A stretch of DNA of 64,000 nucleotides from Hyphomicrobiales bacterium (GCA_947455455.1 CANGOE010000003.1:29520-93519), one strand, 5' to 3'. Positions 36,079 through 45,595 are shown, numbered from the stretch's first letter. The notes: generated by a model from the letters alone, not told the origin. Numbers and translations are program-made.

Positions 36079-37659
36079 TCAGACGACTTCCATGTTCCAG
36101 AAGAACTGGACCGGAGATCTGATCATGCCGCGCACATTGTCGCGATAGCCGACAGGCACGAAGAACATCCCCATATTCACATAATGCCCGTTGGCATAGA
36201 GACGCTCCTGCAAGGCCGTTGCCGCCTTTTTGGCATCGGCAGGGTTTGCCGCATTGGCAAACTCGTCTTGCAGTTTGACCGCCTGTTCGTCATTGGCCCA
36301 GCCGAACCAGCCCTTTTCGCCAGTGGCACCGAAGCCCACACCGGTCAGCGGATTGACGGTATCGCCGCCGATCCACCAGGTGCAGAACATGTTCCAGCCG
36401 CCTTTGTCTGTCGGGTCCTTGGAGGCGCGACGTTGCAACACGGTCGACCAATCCATCGCCTGCAATTTCACATTCATGCCGATAGCGCGCAACTGTTCGG
36501 CCATGACCTGACAGAACGGATTGAGCACGGGATGATCGGTCGGTTGCAGGATCACCAGTTCCTCGCCCTTGTAACCCGATTGCTGTAACAGCGTCTTGGC
36601 ATCGGCGACATTCTGGTTGACATAGCCCGCATCGGTTTCATAGGTCGTGCCGCAAGGGTAAATAGACTTGCAGACCTTGTAATATTCGGGATTGCCGATG
36701 GCGGTTTTGAGGAAATCCTCCTGGTTGCAGGCCTTCATGATCGCCTGACGTACCATCGGATTGTTGGTGGGCGCGACAAGATGGTTGAAACGCGCCCAAC
36801 CCATATTGCCGGTCGGATCGAGATTTTCAACCTTCACGCCCGGGGCTTTTTTGACCAGATCGATCAGATCGGGCGTGACCTGTTCCCAATAGTCGATTTC
36901 GCCCGACATCAGGGCATTCATCGCGGTATTGGCATCCATTGTGTACCATTCGACACGATCGACTTTGGCAATTTTGCCGCCAGCGGCCGACGAGACGGCT
37001 TCCTTGCGCGGGTTATAGGCTTTGAATTTTTCATAAATGGCCAGATTGCCCGGCTTCCAGTTCGCCTTGTTGAACATGAAGGGACCGGAACCGGTCGTAT
37101 CTTCGATCTGCTTGTCGGCCGGGGTTTCGGCCACCCGTTTCGGCATCATGAACGGCACGTTGGACGAGATCTTGCCGATTGAGTCCAGCACCACGCCATA
37201 GGGACGCTTCAATGTCAGGGTGATGGTTTTCTTGCCATCGGCTTCGAGCTTGTCGGTGACAGCAAACAGGCGCTGGCCCATGCCGTCGCGCTTGCCCCAG
37301 CGTTGCAGGGAGGCCACGCAATCCTCTGCCGTCACATCGGTGCCGTCATGCCAGGCCAGCCCGTCACGCAGGGTCATGGTGTATTTCAGACGATCGGATG
37401 AAACATCAAGATTTTCAACCATTTGTGGCTGTGGCTTGAGGTTGTCGTCGAGCGCGAACAGCGTGTCATAAATCATATAGCCGTGGTTGCGGCTGATATA
37501 GCCGGTGGTCCAGATCGGATCGAGAATCTGCAAATTGGCATGGGGCACCACTTTGAGCACATTGCGCTTGGCTTGCGCCTTCACAGCCCCCGCTGGAAGT
37601 GTCGCCGCCGCCGCTGTTGCCGCCGTCCCTGCAAGAATATCTCTACGCGATAGTGTCAT
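36079..37659 (-). CDS. peptide ABC transporter substrate-binding protein (DppA/GsiB-like), Tat signal
   Basis: LSRRDILAGTAATAAAATLPAGAVKA; YTMTLRDGLAWHDGTDVTAEDCVASLQRW. Confidence 0.94.
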   Translation of the reverse strand: MTLSRRDILAGTAATAAAATLPAGAVKAQAKRNVLKVVPHANLQILDPIWTTGYISRNHGYMIYDTLFALDDNLKPQPQMVENLDVSSDRLKYTMTLRDGLAWHDGTDVTAEDCVASLQRWGKRDGMGQRLFAVTDKLEADGKKTITLTLKRPYGVVLDSIGKISSNVPFMMPKRVAETPADKQIEDTTGSGPFMFNKANWKPGNLAIYEKFKAYNPRKEAVSSAAGGKIAKVDRVEWYTMDANTAMNALMSGEIDYWEQVTPDLIDLVKKAPGVKVENLDPTGNMGWARFNHLVAPTNNPMVRQAIMKACNQEDFLKTAIGNPEYYKVCKSIYPCGTTYETDAGYVNQNVADAKTLLQQSGYKGEELVILQPTDHPVLNPFCQVMAEQLRAIGMNVKLQAMDWSTVLQRRASKDPTDKGGWNMFCTWWIGGDTVNPLTGVGFGATGEKGWFGWANDEQAVKLQDEFANAANPADAKKAATALQERLYANGHYVNMGMFFVPVGYRDNVRGMIRSPVQFFWNMEVV

Positions 37660-37891
37660 TGTCTACTCTCCGTTGGTCGGGTGATCCGGTTTGTTCTCTG
37701 TAATCACGAGCCTCAAGTTTGATCTCATCCATGATTGAACGATGGACGCGACTGTCTGTCAAATCGTGTGTTTCTGCTTAGCAAGCAGATGGTGTTTCCA
37801 GTTGCAAATCCGGTGTAAATATGATGGAATTTGATTGCATTTTTGATGTTGGTGTCGTGTTCCGTTCAGCCCTATCGAGGCCTTGAAAGTG

Positions 37892-38095
37892 ATGCACAAG
37901 AAAATCAGTCAACTCTTGAAAAAGAAGCCACCTTTTCTGGGTGGCTTGCGTTTTGGCCTTGCCAGTCTGCCTTTGTTTTTTATGAATTTCGGCCAAACAC
38001 AATCCTCGATCTTGCGTGATGACGGGATTGCATCGGATTGGGTCAATGTCGGTTCGGATTTGCGTAACGTCTTAACAAGGGAAATCGGACACTAA
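37892..38095 (+). CDS. small hypothetical protein upstream of DUF2335 gene
   Basis: MHKKISQLLKKKPPFLGGLRFGLASLPLFFMNFGQTQSSILRDDGIASDWVNVGSDLRNVL; 18 bp upstream of next ORF. Confidence 0.5.
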   Translation: MHKKISQLLKKKPPFLGGLRFGLASLPLFFMNFGQTQSSILRDDGIASDWVNVGSDLRNVLTREIGH

Positions 38096-38113
38096 TTTTT
38101 TATCGGATTTTTG

Positions 38114-38677
38114 ATGCCTCATTCAGAGATAGGCGCGGGTGCCATTGAGCCTGCTAATGAACCCATTTCGAATTCATCGAGCGACATCGAGACCTTGCTT
38201 GGCAGGGAACTCGAATCAATTGTCGGCCCTTCAAAAGCCAGTGATGCCGCCAAGCGTTCCCTCGCAATATTGCGTAAAACCGAAGTGTTTTCTGGCCCTT
38301 TGCCGCCACCATCCATTTTGAAGCAATATGATGGGATCTCGGAGGGCTTTGCTGGCCGAATTGTGGCAATGGCCGAAAGAGAGCAGGCTCATCGTCACTC
38401 CATCATGGATCAGGAGCTTCGGATCAACGCAGAGGAACGCAAATTAGGCAGTCGGATTGCACTTTGCTTTGGCATGTCACTTTTGGGATCCGGATGCTAT
38501 TGCGCTTCTATCGGGCAAGTCGCCATTGGATGTGCTTTGTTTGGGACGTTCGGGTTCACGTCCATCGGTTTGTTTATGAGGGGGCATGTGAAAATGTCCC
38601 CCCAAGAAAGCGAGAGCGAGCCTGAGGGGAAAATGAGCCCTGCCAAAAGACCCAAGCCCCCCAAACGCCGCCGTTAG
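38114..38677 (+). CDS. DUF2335 family predicted membrane protein
   Basis: LPPPSILKQYDGISEGFAGRIVAMAEREQAHRHSIMDQELRINAEERKLGSRIALCFGM followed by two hydrophobic segments and basic Pro/Lys tail. Confidence 0.82.
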   Translation: MPHSEIGAGAIEPANEPISNSSSDIETLLGRELESIVGPSKASDAAKRSLAILRKTEVFSGPLPPPSILKQYDGISEGFAGRIVAMAEREQAHRHSIMDQELRINAEERKLGSRIALCFGMSLLGSGCYCASIGQVAIGCALFGTFGFTSIGLFMRGHVKMSPQESESEPEGKMSPAKRPKPPKRRR

Positions 38678-38680
38678 CTC

Positions 38681-40096
38681 TCACGCCTGTTTGATGATCG
38701 GCTGGTCAACCCGCAAGAACGGATGGGCGGCTTCAAAGGCTTTTGCGGCGCGCAGGACCAGGGCATCGGCATTCATCGGGCCGACGATTTGCAGGCCGAT
38801 CGGCAGGCCGTCATGCGACAGGCCGCATGGCACGGTGGCGGCGGGTTGCATGGTCAGGTTGAAGGGGTAGCTGAATGGGGTCCAGCGGGTCCAGTCCTCA
38901 CCCCATGAGGGATCGGCCGGCACGTTGCGGCCGGCTTCAAAAGCGGGCAGGGCCAGCGACGGGGTCAGCAACAGATCATATTTTTCGTGGAACTGAGCCA
39001 TTTTATGGGCCAGCGCATTGCGGCCATACAGCAGGGCATCGGCATAATCGGCCCCCGACAGGCGTTCACCATCCTTGGCAACTGCAATCAGGCCGGGATC
39101 CATTCTGGCGCGCTGTTCGGGGCTGAATTGTTTGAGGGCGAGGGTGCAACCCGCCTGCCACAATGTCATGAGCGGTGCGAGAGGATCGGTAAAATCGGGA
39201 TCGGCCTCCTCCACATGCGCGCCCAGTGCGGCAAAGGCGCGGGCGGCCTGCTCGGTCAGGCGGGCGACATCGGGATCGACCTTGTCGACATAGCCAAGAC
39301 GCGGCGACCAGGCGATCCGCAACCCGCGCAGACCGTCATTGAGGCTGGCGCGGTAATCTGGCGGTGGCGTGGTGTGGGCGGTCATGTCGCGGCTGTCGGG
39401 TTGGCCGATCACCGATAAAGCGAGCGCGGAATCCTCGACGGTGCGGGACAGCGGGCCGACATGGGCGAGAAAGCCCATGGTGGAGACGGGCGAGGCAGGC
39501 ACGCGGCCATAGCTGGCCTTGATCCCGAACACACCACAAAAGGCGGCGGGAATCCGGATGGATCCTGCACCGTCCGTGCCGATATGGATCACGCCGAGAT
39601 TGAGGGCCGCAGTGGCCGCCCCGCCTGCGGTCGAGCCGCCCGGATTGCGGCTGGTGTTCCATGGATTGCGCGAAATGCCGGTCAGTGGCGAATCACCCAC
39701 ACCTTTCCAGCCGAATTCGGGCATGGTGGTTTTGCCCAGCAACAAGGCGCCGGCCTCGCGCAAGCGCGCCACGGCCGGTGCATCGGAATCCGAGGGCGTT
39801 GTCGGGGTCACAGCCGAACCGCGGCGGTTCGGCCAGTCCTTGACGTTAAGATTGTCCTTGATGGTCACACCCACACCGTCCAGCACGCCTTGTGGTGCGC
39901 CTTTGTGCCAGCGGTCCTCGGAGGCTTTGGCGGCTTTGAGCACGCCGTCGTGATCGATCAGGGTAAAGGCATTGATGGCGGGCTCTGCGGCATCGATGCG
40001 GGCCAGCGTGTCCTTGGCGACCTCGAGGGGCGACAGAGCCTTGTTGCGATATGCATTCAGAAGTTCGATACCGCTCATTGTTGCAATCTGTGTCAT
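38681..40096 (-). CDS. amidase
   Basis: NPGGSTAGGAATAALNLGVIHIGTDGAGSIRIPAAFCGVFGIKAS. Confidence 0.93.
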   Translation of the reverse strand: MTQIATMSGIELLNAYRNKALSPLEVAKDTLARIDAAEPAINAFTLIDHDGVLKAAKASEDRWHKGAPQGVLDGVGVTIKDNLNVKDWPNRRGSAVTPTTPSDSDAPAVARLREAGALLLGKTTMPEFGWKGVGDSPLTGISRNPWNTSRNPGGSTAGGAATAALNLGVIHIGTDGAGSIRIPAAFCGVFGIKASYGRVPASPVSTMGFLAHVGPLSRTVEDSALALSVIGQPDSRDMTAHTTPPPDYRASLNDGLRGLRIAWSPRLGYVDKVDPDVARLTEQAARAFAALGAHVEEADPDFTDPLAPLMTLWQAGCTLALKQFSPEQRARMDPGLIAVAKDGERLSGADYADALLYGRNALAHKMAQFHEKYDLLLTPSLALPAFEAGRNVPADPSWGEDWTRWTPFSYPFNLTMQPAATVPCGLSHDGLPIGLQIVGPMNADALVLRAAKAFEAAHPFLRVDQPIIKQA

Positions 40097-40229
40097 AGGC
40101 CGTCCCCATCATGGATTCACTTTTGCTATCGAACCCGAAATTTGTCCGATCTGCAATGTGTCAGTTGCGCTTGCCACGCTGGCCGATCCGCAGGCATGAT
40201 AGAACAAGTGGCACTTTGGAGATGGTTGA

Positions 40230-41471
40230 ATGCGTAATCTGAAAATTGACGCCCGCCGCCTGTGGGACGAAATCCACGAAACCGGCAAGATCGGCGGCAC
40301 AGCCAAAGGGGGCGTGCGGCGGTTGACGCTGTCCGATGAAGACAGGCAGGTGCGCGACTGGTTTGCGGCCAAAGCCCGTTCGCTCGGCTGTACGGTGTCG
40401 GTGGATGGTGTGGGCAATATGTTTGCCCTGCGTGCGGGCCGTGATCCCAACCGCTTGCCGATTGCCATGGGAAGCCATCTCGATACCCAGCCGACCGGCG
40501 GGAAATTCGACGGTATTCTGGGTGTTCTGGCCGGTGTCGAAGTGTTGCAGACACTCAATGACAACAATATTGAAACCGAATCACCGCTGTTGCTGATCAA
40601 CTGGACCAATGAGGAGGGCTCGCGCTTTTCTCCTGCCGTGATGGGGTCCGGCGCGTTTACCGGTGCTTTGCCGCTGGACGAGGTTCTGGCGAAAACCGAT
40701 CGGGACGGGATCAGTTTTTCACAAGCGATCGACAGCATCGGCTATCGCGGGCCGGATCCGGTCGGCAACCGTCCGATTGCCGCCTATTTCGAATTGCATA
40801 TCGAGCAGGGCCCCTATCTGGAAGCCGAGGGCCAGACCATCGGCGTGGTCACATTGGTACAGGGAATCCGCTGGTTCAATGGCACTGTCAAAGGGCAGGA
40901 TGCCCATGCGGGCACAACGCCGATGCACCGGCGGGCCGATGCCATGCTGGCTTTCGCCCGCCTGACCGACAGGATCGACACCATCGCCCGCAAGCATGGT
41001 CCGTTGGCGGTGGCAACAGTCGGTGTGGTCGATGTTCCCTCGGCTTCCATCAATGTTGTGGCTGGCGATGTGTCCTTTACCGTCGATATCCGTGATCCCG
41101 ATGATGCGGTCCTCGACCAGATGGAGGCGGAAATCCGCAAGGCGGCCCAGGAGATCGGCGGCTTGAACGGGACCGAGATCCAGCTCGATTGCTTCTGGAA
41201 AGCGGCTCCGGTGCCGTTTGATGCCGATTGTATCGCATCGGTGCGTGCGGCCGCCGAACAGTCGCATTATGCGACCCGCGATTGCGTATCGGGGGCCAGC
41301 CATGATGCCGCCTATATGCAGGGCATTGTGCCGTCAGCGATGATCTTCGTACCCTCGCAGGACGGGCTGTCGCATAACGAGCTGGAACATTCCACGCTCG
41401 ACCATTGCGGGGCAGGGGCGCAGGTTCTGCTGGATGCCGTGTTGAATTACGACGAAAAAAGCCGCCGGTAA
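40230..41471 (+). CDS. M20-family Zn-dependent amidohydrolase (N-carbamoyl-L-amino acid hydrolase / allantoate amidohydrolase-like)
   Basis: LPIAMGSHLDTQPTGGKFDGILGVLAGVEVLQTL; NWTNEEGSRFSPAVMGSGAF; FELHIEQGPYLE. Confidence 0.93.
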   Translation: MRNLKIDARRLWDEIHETGKIGGTAKGGVRRLTLSDEDRQVRDWFAAKARSLGCTVSVDGVGNMFALRAGRDPNRLPIAMGSHLDTQPTGGKFDGILGVLAGVEVLQTLNDNNIETESPLLLINWTNEEGSRFSPAVMGSGAFTGALPLDEVLAKTDRDGISFSQAIDSIGYRGPDPVGNRPIAAYFELHIEQGPYLEAEGQTIGVVTLVQGIRWFNGTVKGQDAHAGTTPMHRRADAMLAFARLTDRIDTIARKHGPLAVATVGVVDVPSASINVVAGDVSFTVDIRDPDDAVLDQMEAEIRKAAQEIGGLNGTEIQLDCFWKAAPVPFDADCIASVRAAAEQSHYATRDCVSGASHDAAYMQGIVPSAMIFVPSQDGLSHNELEHSTLDHCGAGAQVLLDAVLNYDEKSRR

Positions 41472-41483
41472 TCCCGGCGGCTT
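41454..41483 (-). terminator. intrinsic terminator for minus-strand DUF4337 gene
   Basis: AAGCCGCCGG-TAATC-CCGGCGGCTT, flanked by AAAAAA on the + strand, i.e. a U-tract on the minus transcript. Confidence 0.8.
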
Positions 41484-41507
41484 CCTGCAAGACCGGTTGC
41501 TTCCCGA

Positions 41508-42098
41508 TCAGTGCAATAAATGCATGATAAAGGGAATGTCGAAATAGATGCCTGCCAGAAGCACAACGCCCAGCGAACCCAGTGTGGCCGAGGCAAAGGC
41601 AAACAGCAGGATGCCTGACAGCAGGGCTACCGAGGACAACACGATCGCAAGCTGGATCATCAGCGATGAAGTCTCGTAAGCGTGGCTTTTGGCAAAATTG
41701 ACATCGCGCTTTTCTTCCAGAACCTTGGCACGAGACATCAATTCCTTGCGGCCCTCATTGGTTGAAGGCTCGGTTTCATAGCGGTCGACATCGCGTTGCC
41801 ATGCGGCAATCTGCTTCTTGCCTTCCTCGGTACTGCCTTGCGGGGTCAATTGCAGAGCTTGCGCCGTAGTCCGCAAGGTTGTCTGGCGGATGGTTTTGGC
41901 CTGATAGAAATTCCACAAATTGCTGGCTTCGATGTTGGAGTTCAGAGCCACCGTCTGGTGTTCTTTGCCATTCATTTCCGACAGGGCCAGAAACAGCGCC
42001 ATAAAGGCGATCATCAGACCGATTTTCTTTTCCGGCCCTTTGCCGTGATGGCCTTCATGTGTGGCTTCATCGGCCAATTCTTCGATCGGATCACCCAT
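41508..42098 (-). CDS. DUF4337 family membrane protein
   Basis: KKIGLMIAFMALFLALSEMNGKEHQTVALNSNIEASNLWNFYQAKTIRQT; C-terminal TM helices. Confidence 0.85.
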   Translation of the reverse strand: MGDPIEELADEATHEGHHGKGPEKKIGLMIAFMALFLALSEMNGKEHQTVALNSNIEASNLWNFYQAKTIRQTTLRTTAQALQLTPQGSTEEGKKQIAAWQRDVDRYETEPSTNEGRKELMSRAKVLEEKRDVNFAKSHAYETSSLMIQLAIVLSSVALLSGILLFAFASATLGSLGVVLLAGIYFDIPFIMHLLH

Positions 42099-42193
42099 AG
42101 CGCACTCCCATTCAACTGACGAAAATTGATCGGCAGACCTTGCCCTGATTCGGGTTGAATTTGAATGACAGGTCTGTTTTGCCGCCAAACGCA

Positions 42194-42220
42194 AAAACGC
42201 CCGCAAGAAGCGGGCGTTTT
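42194..42220 (-). terminator. intrinsic terminator (near-symmetrical) after carbonic anhydrase gene
   Basis: AAAACGCCCGCAAGAAGCGGGCGTTTT. Confidence 0.8.
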
Positions 42221-42242
42221 CGTTCTCAATATTGAGGCCGGA

Positions 42243-42962
42243 TCAGGCGAAGAATTCGACCTTGCCGTCATCGAGATCGTAGCGGGCCGCCACAACCTTG
42301 ACTTTGCCGGCCTTGATAAGATGAGCAATGATCGGGCTCTGGGTCTTGATCTTTTCGGCGGTCAGGCGGGCGTTTTCACGCACGGCATTGTCAACCATAT
42401 CGCCTTCTTTTTTCGCAACAGCTTTGACGGCCGGCACAATCGGCTTCACCATCGGGCCAATCGAGCCGGGCAGTTTGGCGCCGGTCTTGAACACTTCAAC
42501 CGCCGCCGCGACTGCGCCGCAACGCTCATGCCCGAGCACGACGATCAGCGGCACGCCAAGATGTTCCGCGCCATATTCGAGAGTGCCCATGGTGGCTGTA
42601 TCGACCATGTTGCCGGCATTGCGTGCCACAAACAGCTCGCCCAAGCCAAGGCCGCCGAACAGCAGTTCGGGAGGAACGCGGCTGTCTGCACAGGACACGA
42701 AAGCGGCCCATGGAGCCTGGCCCTTGGCAACTGTAGAACGGTTATTGGTCAAATCAGCCACGCAGAGCTGGGGATTGGCCACATATTTCGCGTTGCCGGC
42801 TTTCAGCTTTTCAAGCGCCTGATCGGCAGTCAGAGAGGTTGTATTGCCGGAAGCCATGGCTTCTTGCGAGAAAAGGCCGGTTGCCCCCGCAACAAGACCC
42901 ATACCTGCCAGACCAAGAACCTCACGACGGCCCAACATACGCTGATTACACACTACACACAT
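42243..42962 (-). CDS. beta-class carbonic anhydrase with Tat signal
   Basis: LGRREVLGLAGMGLVAGATGLFSQEAMA; FVSCADSRVPPELLF; VVLGHERCGAVAAAVE. Confidence 0.92.
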   Translation of the reverse strand: MCVVCNQRMLGRREVLGLAGMGLVAGATGLFSQEAMASGNTTSLTADQALEKLKAGNAKYVANPQLCVADLTNNRSTVAKGQAPWAAFVSCADSRVPPELLFGGLGLGELFVARNAGNMVDTATMGTLEYGAEHLGVPLIVVLGHERCGAVAAAVEVFKTGAKLPGSIGPMVKPIVPAVKAVAKKEGDMVDNAVRENARLTAEKIKTQSPIIAHLIKAGKVKVVAARYDLDDGKVEFFA

Positions 42963-43273
42963 ATTTTTTATCCCTGTTTGAAAGACCGCATCCTTGCGAA
43001 GATGTGGCTATTATCGGTTTCCGACACGGTTTATCCTGTACCATGTTCATTTTACGACTGTGTGAAAGATTATTGCCCCTCGAACAATAGTCTCTTCCGT
43101 TTTTTTATACTCTGATAAATGGCAAGAAGAAGCAAGTCGATTGATGTTGGTAGCCCAGTGTCGACAGGGGGGATCGTCCGGCAGGCTTTTTGAGGGTCTT
43201 GGCTCTCTTTTGCTCTTGCCGGTTTTGGTCTCTATAATGTGAGGCTATCGAAGCCCTCTGAAAGAGAGAAGCC

Positions 43274-44026
43274 ATGCAACGTGCCACCCGCATTGTCCGT
43301 AAGCCCGCAGTGAAACACGAGCAGGTGATCGATCAGGTCACACTCGATCATGAGGGCCGTCACAAGCGCCGCATTGTGCTGAAAGGCGATCAGGGCACCG
43401 GCTTTCTGCTCGATCTCGACAAGGCCACCGTACTCAATGACGGGGATGCCCTTAAACTGGAGGACGGCACGCTGATCCTCGTCAAGGCCGCTCCCGAATC
43501 ATTGCTGGAAATCAAGGCTGACAATCCGTTGCGCCTGTTGAAAATGGCGTGGCATATCGGCAACCGGCATACACCTGCCGAAATCACGGCCGAGGCGATC
43601 TACATCCAGGATGATCACGTTCTGGCCGAAATGGTGCGCGGGCAGGGATGCCACGCCCATCATGTTACGCGGCCCTTCCAGCCCGAAGCCGGCGCCTATG
43701 CCCATGCTGGGCATGATCATGCCGGACATGACCTTGGATCACATGACCATTCAGGACATGCGCATGCGGGGCACGAGCATGGGCCTGATTGCGGTTGCGG
43801 GCATGACCATTCCCACGACCATTCCCATAACCATTCCCACACCCATTTGCACGACCACGGCCATACACACGATCACAGCCACAGCCATTCCCACGACCAT
43901 GCGCATGATCATGGTCATTCCCATGATCATCAACACACGGCTGATTGCGGGCATGATCATCATCATGCCCATGACAAAGACCACGCCCATAGTCATGGAC
44001 ATGACCATGACCACAAGCATGGCTGA
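43274..44026 (+). CDS. ureE: urease accessory protein UreE with very long His-rich C-terminus
   Basis: VTLDHEGRHKRRIVLKGDQGTGFLLDL; LKMAWHIGNRHTPAEI; EMVRGQGCHAHHVTRPFQPEAGAY then His/Asp repeat. Confidence 0.9.
   Translation: MQRATRIVRKPAVKHEQVIDQVTLDHEGRHKRRIVLKGDQGTGFLLDLDKATVLNDGDALKLEDGTLILVKAAPESLLEIKADNPLRLLKMAWHIGNRHTPAEITAEAIYIQDDHVLAEMVRGQGCHAHHVTRPFQPEAGAYAHAGHDHAGHDLGSHDHSGHAHAGHEHGPDCGCGHDHSHDHSHNHSHTHLHDHGHTHDHSHSHSHDHAHDHGHSHDHQHTADCGHDHHHAHDKDHAHSHGHDHDHKHG
43699..44023 (+). repeat. low-complexity His-Asp/Ser/Gly codon repeat encoding UreE tail
   Basis: Repeated CAT/CAC-GAC-CAT-type hexamers (HDHSHDHSHNHSHTH...). Confidence 0.85.
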
Positions 44027-44046
44027 GTAGGGAAAGCCTGTCGGGG

Positions 44047-44616
44047 TCAGCCGAGTTCCTTGGCGATGGCCGCGATGACCTTTGTGTCGTTGGGGCTGGT
44101 CATGGTGCCGAAAACGGCCGCGATCTGGCCGTCACGACCGATCAGATATTTGTGGAAATTCCAGCGCGGCAAATCATTGGGTTTTTGCGCGGCGGCCCAT
44201 TTGAAAAACGGATGGGCCTCGTCACCTTTGACATGCTGTTTGGTGGTCAAGGGAAAACGGGTGCCGTGCCCCTGTTCGGCCTGATGCAGGATTTCTTCAT
44301 TGCTATTGGCTTCCTGCCCGCCGAAATCGCCGGAGGGCACACCGATCACCACCAGCCCGCGCGGGCCGTAGCGGGTGGCCAGCTGTTCCAGCCCTTCGAG
44401 CTGGGAGGCAAAGCCGCAAAAGCTCGCGGTATTGCTGATCAGGATCGGCTTGTTGGTAAAAGCGGAGAGACGGATCTCGCCGCCCTTGAGCGCAGGAAAA
44501 CTGAACCGCCACGCATTGAGCACATTGCCGCCCCCGATCGGGCTTGACTGCGCCCGGACGGGGACAGGGCAAGCCAGACTGGTTGCAAGGCCTGCAAGCA
44601 CTGCGCGGCGGTTCAT
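44047..44616 (-). CDS. glutathione peroxidase family protein with signal peptide
   Basis: PILISNTASFCGFASQLEGLEQLATRYGPRGLVVIGVPSGDFGGQE. Confidence 0.85.
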   Translation of the reverse strand: MNRRAVLAGLATSLACPVPVRAQSSPIGGGNVLNAWRFSFPALKGGEIRLSAFTNKPILISNTASFCGFASQLEGLEQLATRYGPRGLVVIGVPSGDFGGQEANSNEEILHQAEQGHGTRFPLTTKQHVKGDEAHPFFKWAAAQKPNDLPRWNFHKYLIGRDGQIAAVFGTMTSPNDTKVIAAIAKELG

Positions 44617-44620
44617 CGGG

Positions 44621-45595
44621 TCAGGACCACTGAAGCGGTTGCAGGCGGAAGCCGTCACCGTCACGCCAGATATGGCCTGTGGCGGGGAAGGGGGCGTGAT
44701 AGAAAGCCACCTGCATCTTGTCGCTGGCCAATTGATCGAGCACGCGACGGCGCGACAAACGGGCCATTTCCGCATCCATATCATACATGACCGCCCAATC
44801 GGGACGGCGCACGAACAGCCCCGGATGGTTGGTGATGTCGGAGACGAGCATCAGGCTGTTCGTGCCTGAATTGACAGCGAAAATCATATGGCCGGGCGAA
44901 TGGCCGAACGCCGCTTGCGCGACGATGCCGGGGGCCACTTCATCGCCGGGCTTGAAGAATTTCAGGTTTTTGGCGATCGGGTCGAACACCCGGTGCACAT
45001 TCCTGAATGCGCCCTTCATGGCTTCGGGGGCATTGTTCATGCGGCCGTCATCGATCCAGAAATCCCATTCCTGCTGGCCGACCCATACTTCGGCATTGGG
45101 GAACTGGGCGGTGCCGTCTTTCAAACGCAGGCCGTTGATGTGGTCGCCATGGAAATGGCTGATGACCACGCGGTCGACTTTGGCAGGGTCGAAACCGGCC
45201 GCCTTGAAGTTGGCCATCCAGCGGCCAGTGGTCGCAGGGCCGAGATCACCGATACCGGTATCGATCAGCACCAGCTTGCCGCCGGTTTCCACCACGGTTG
45301 TCGTAAAGGTCACGCGCACCGCATCCTTTGGAAAAAACTGTTCTTCGGCCAGTTTGCGGACTTCTTCGATCGGAGCATTTTTGACGAAATTGTCAATCGG
45401 CACCTGATTATAGCCTTCATGGATGGCGGTCAGTTTCAAATCACCGACCGTGTAGCGATAAAAGGCTGGCGATTGCAGGGAAGAGGCAGGCGGGGTTTGA
45501 GCATTCACGGGATCAACCAATTGCGAGGCCACACCGGCAAGAGCCGCACCGGTGAGCATGTGACGACGGGAGAGCGAAAGAGGTGAATCGGACAT
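44621..45595 (-). CDS. MBL-fold metallo-hydrolase with Tat signal
   Basis: LSRRHMLTGAALAGVASQLVDPVNA; VVISHFHGDHINGLRL. Confidence 0.92.
   Translation of the reverse strand: MSDSPLSLSRRHMLTGAALAGVASQLVDPVNAQTPPASSLQSPAFYRYTVGDLKLTAIHEGYNQVPIDNFVKNAPIEEVRKLAEEQFFPKDAVRVTFTTTVVETGGKLVLIDTGIGDLGPATTGRWMANFKAAGFDPAKVDRVVISHFHGDHINGLRLKDGTAQFPNAEVWVGQQEWDFWIDDGRMNNAPEAMKGAFRNVHRVFDPIAKNLKFFKPGDEVAPGIVAQAAFGHSPGHMIFAVNSGTNSLMLVSDITNHPGLFVRRPDWAVMYDMDAEMARLSRRRVLDQLASDKMQVAFYHAPFPATGHIWRDGDGFRLQPLQWS

Noticed and set aside
43751-44030. Met/Ile-rich ORFs in alternate frames of the ureE tail
   Set aside because: Frame-shifted reading of the CAT/GAC low-complexity repeat; the UreE frame explains the region.
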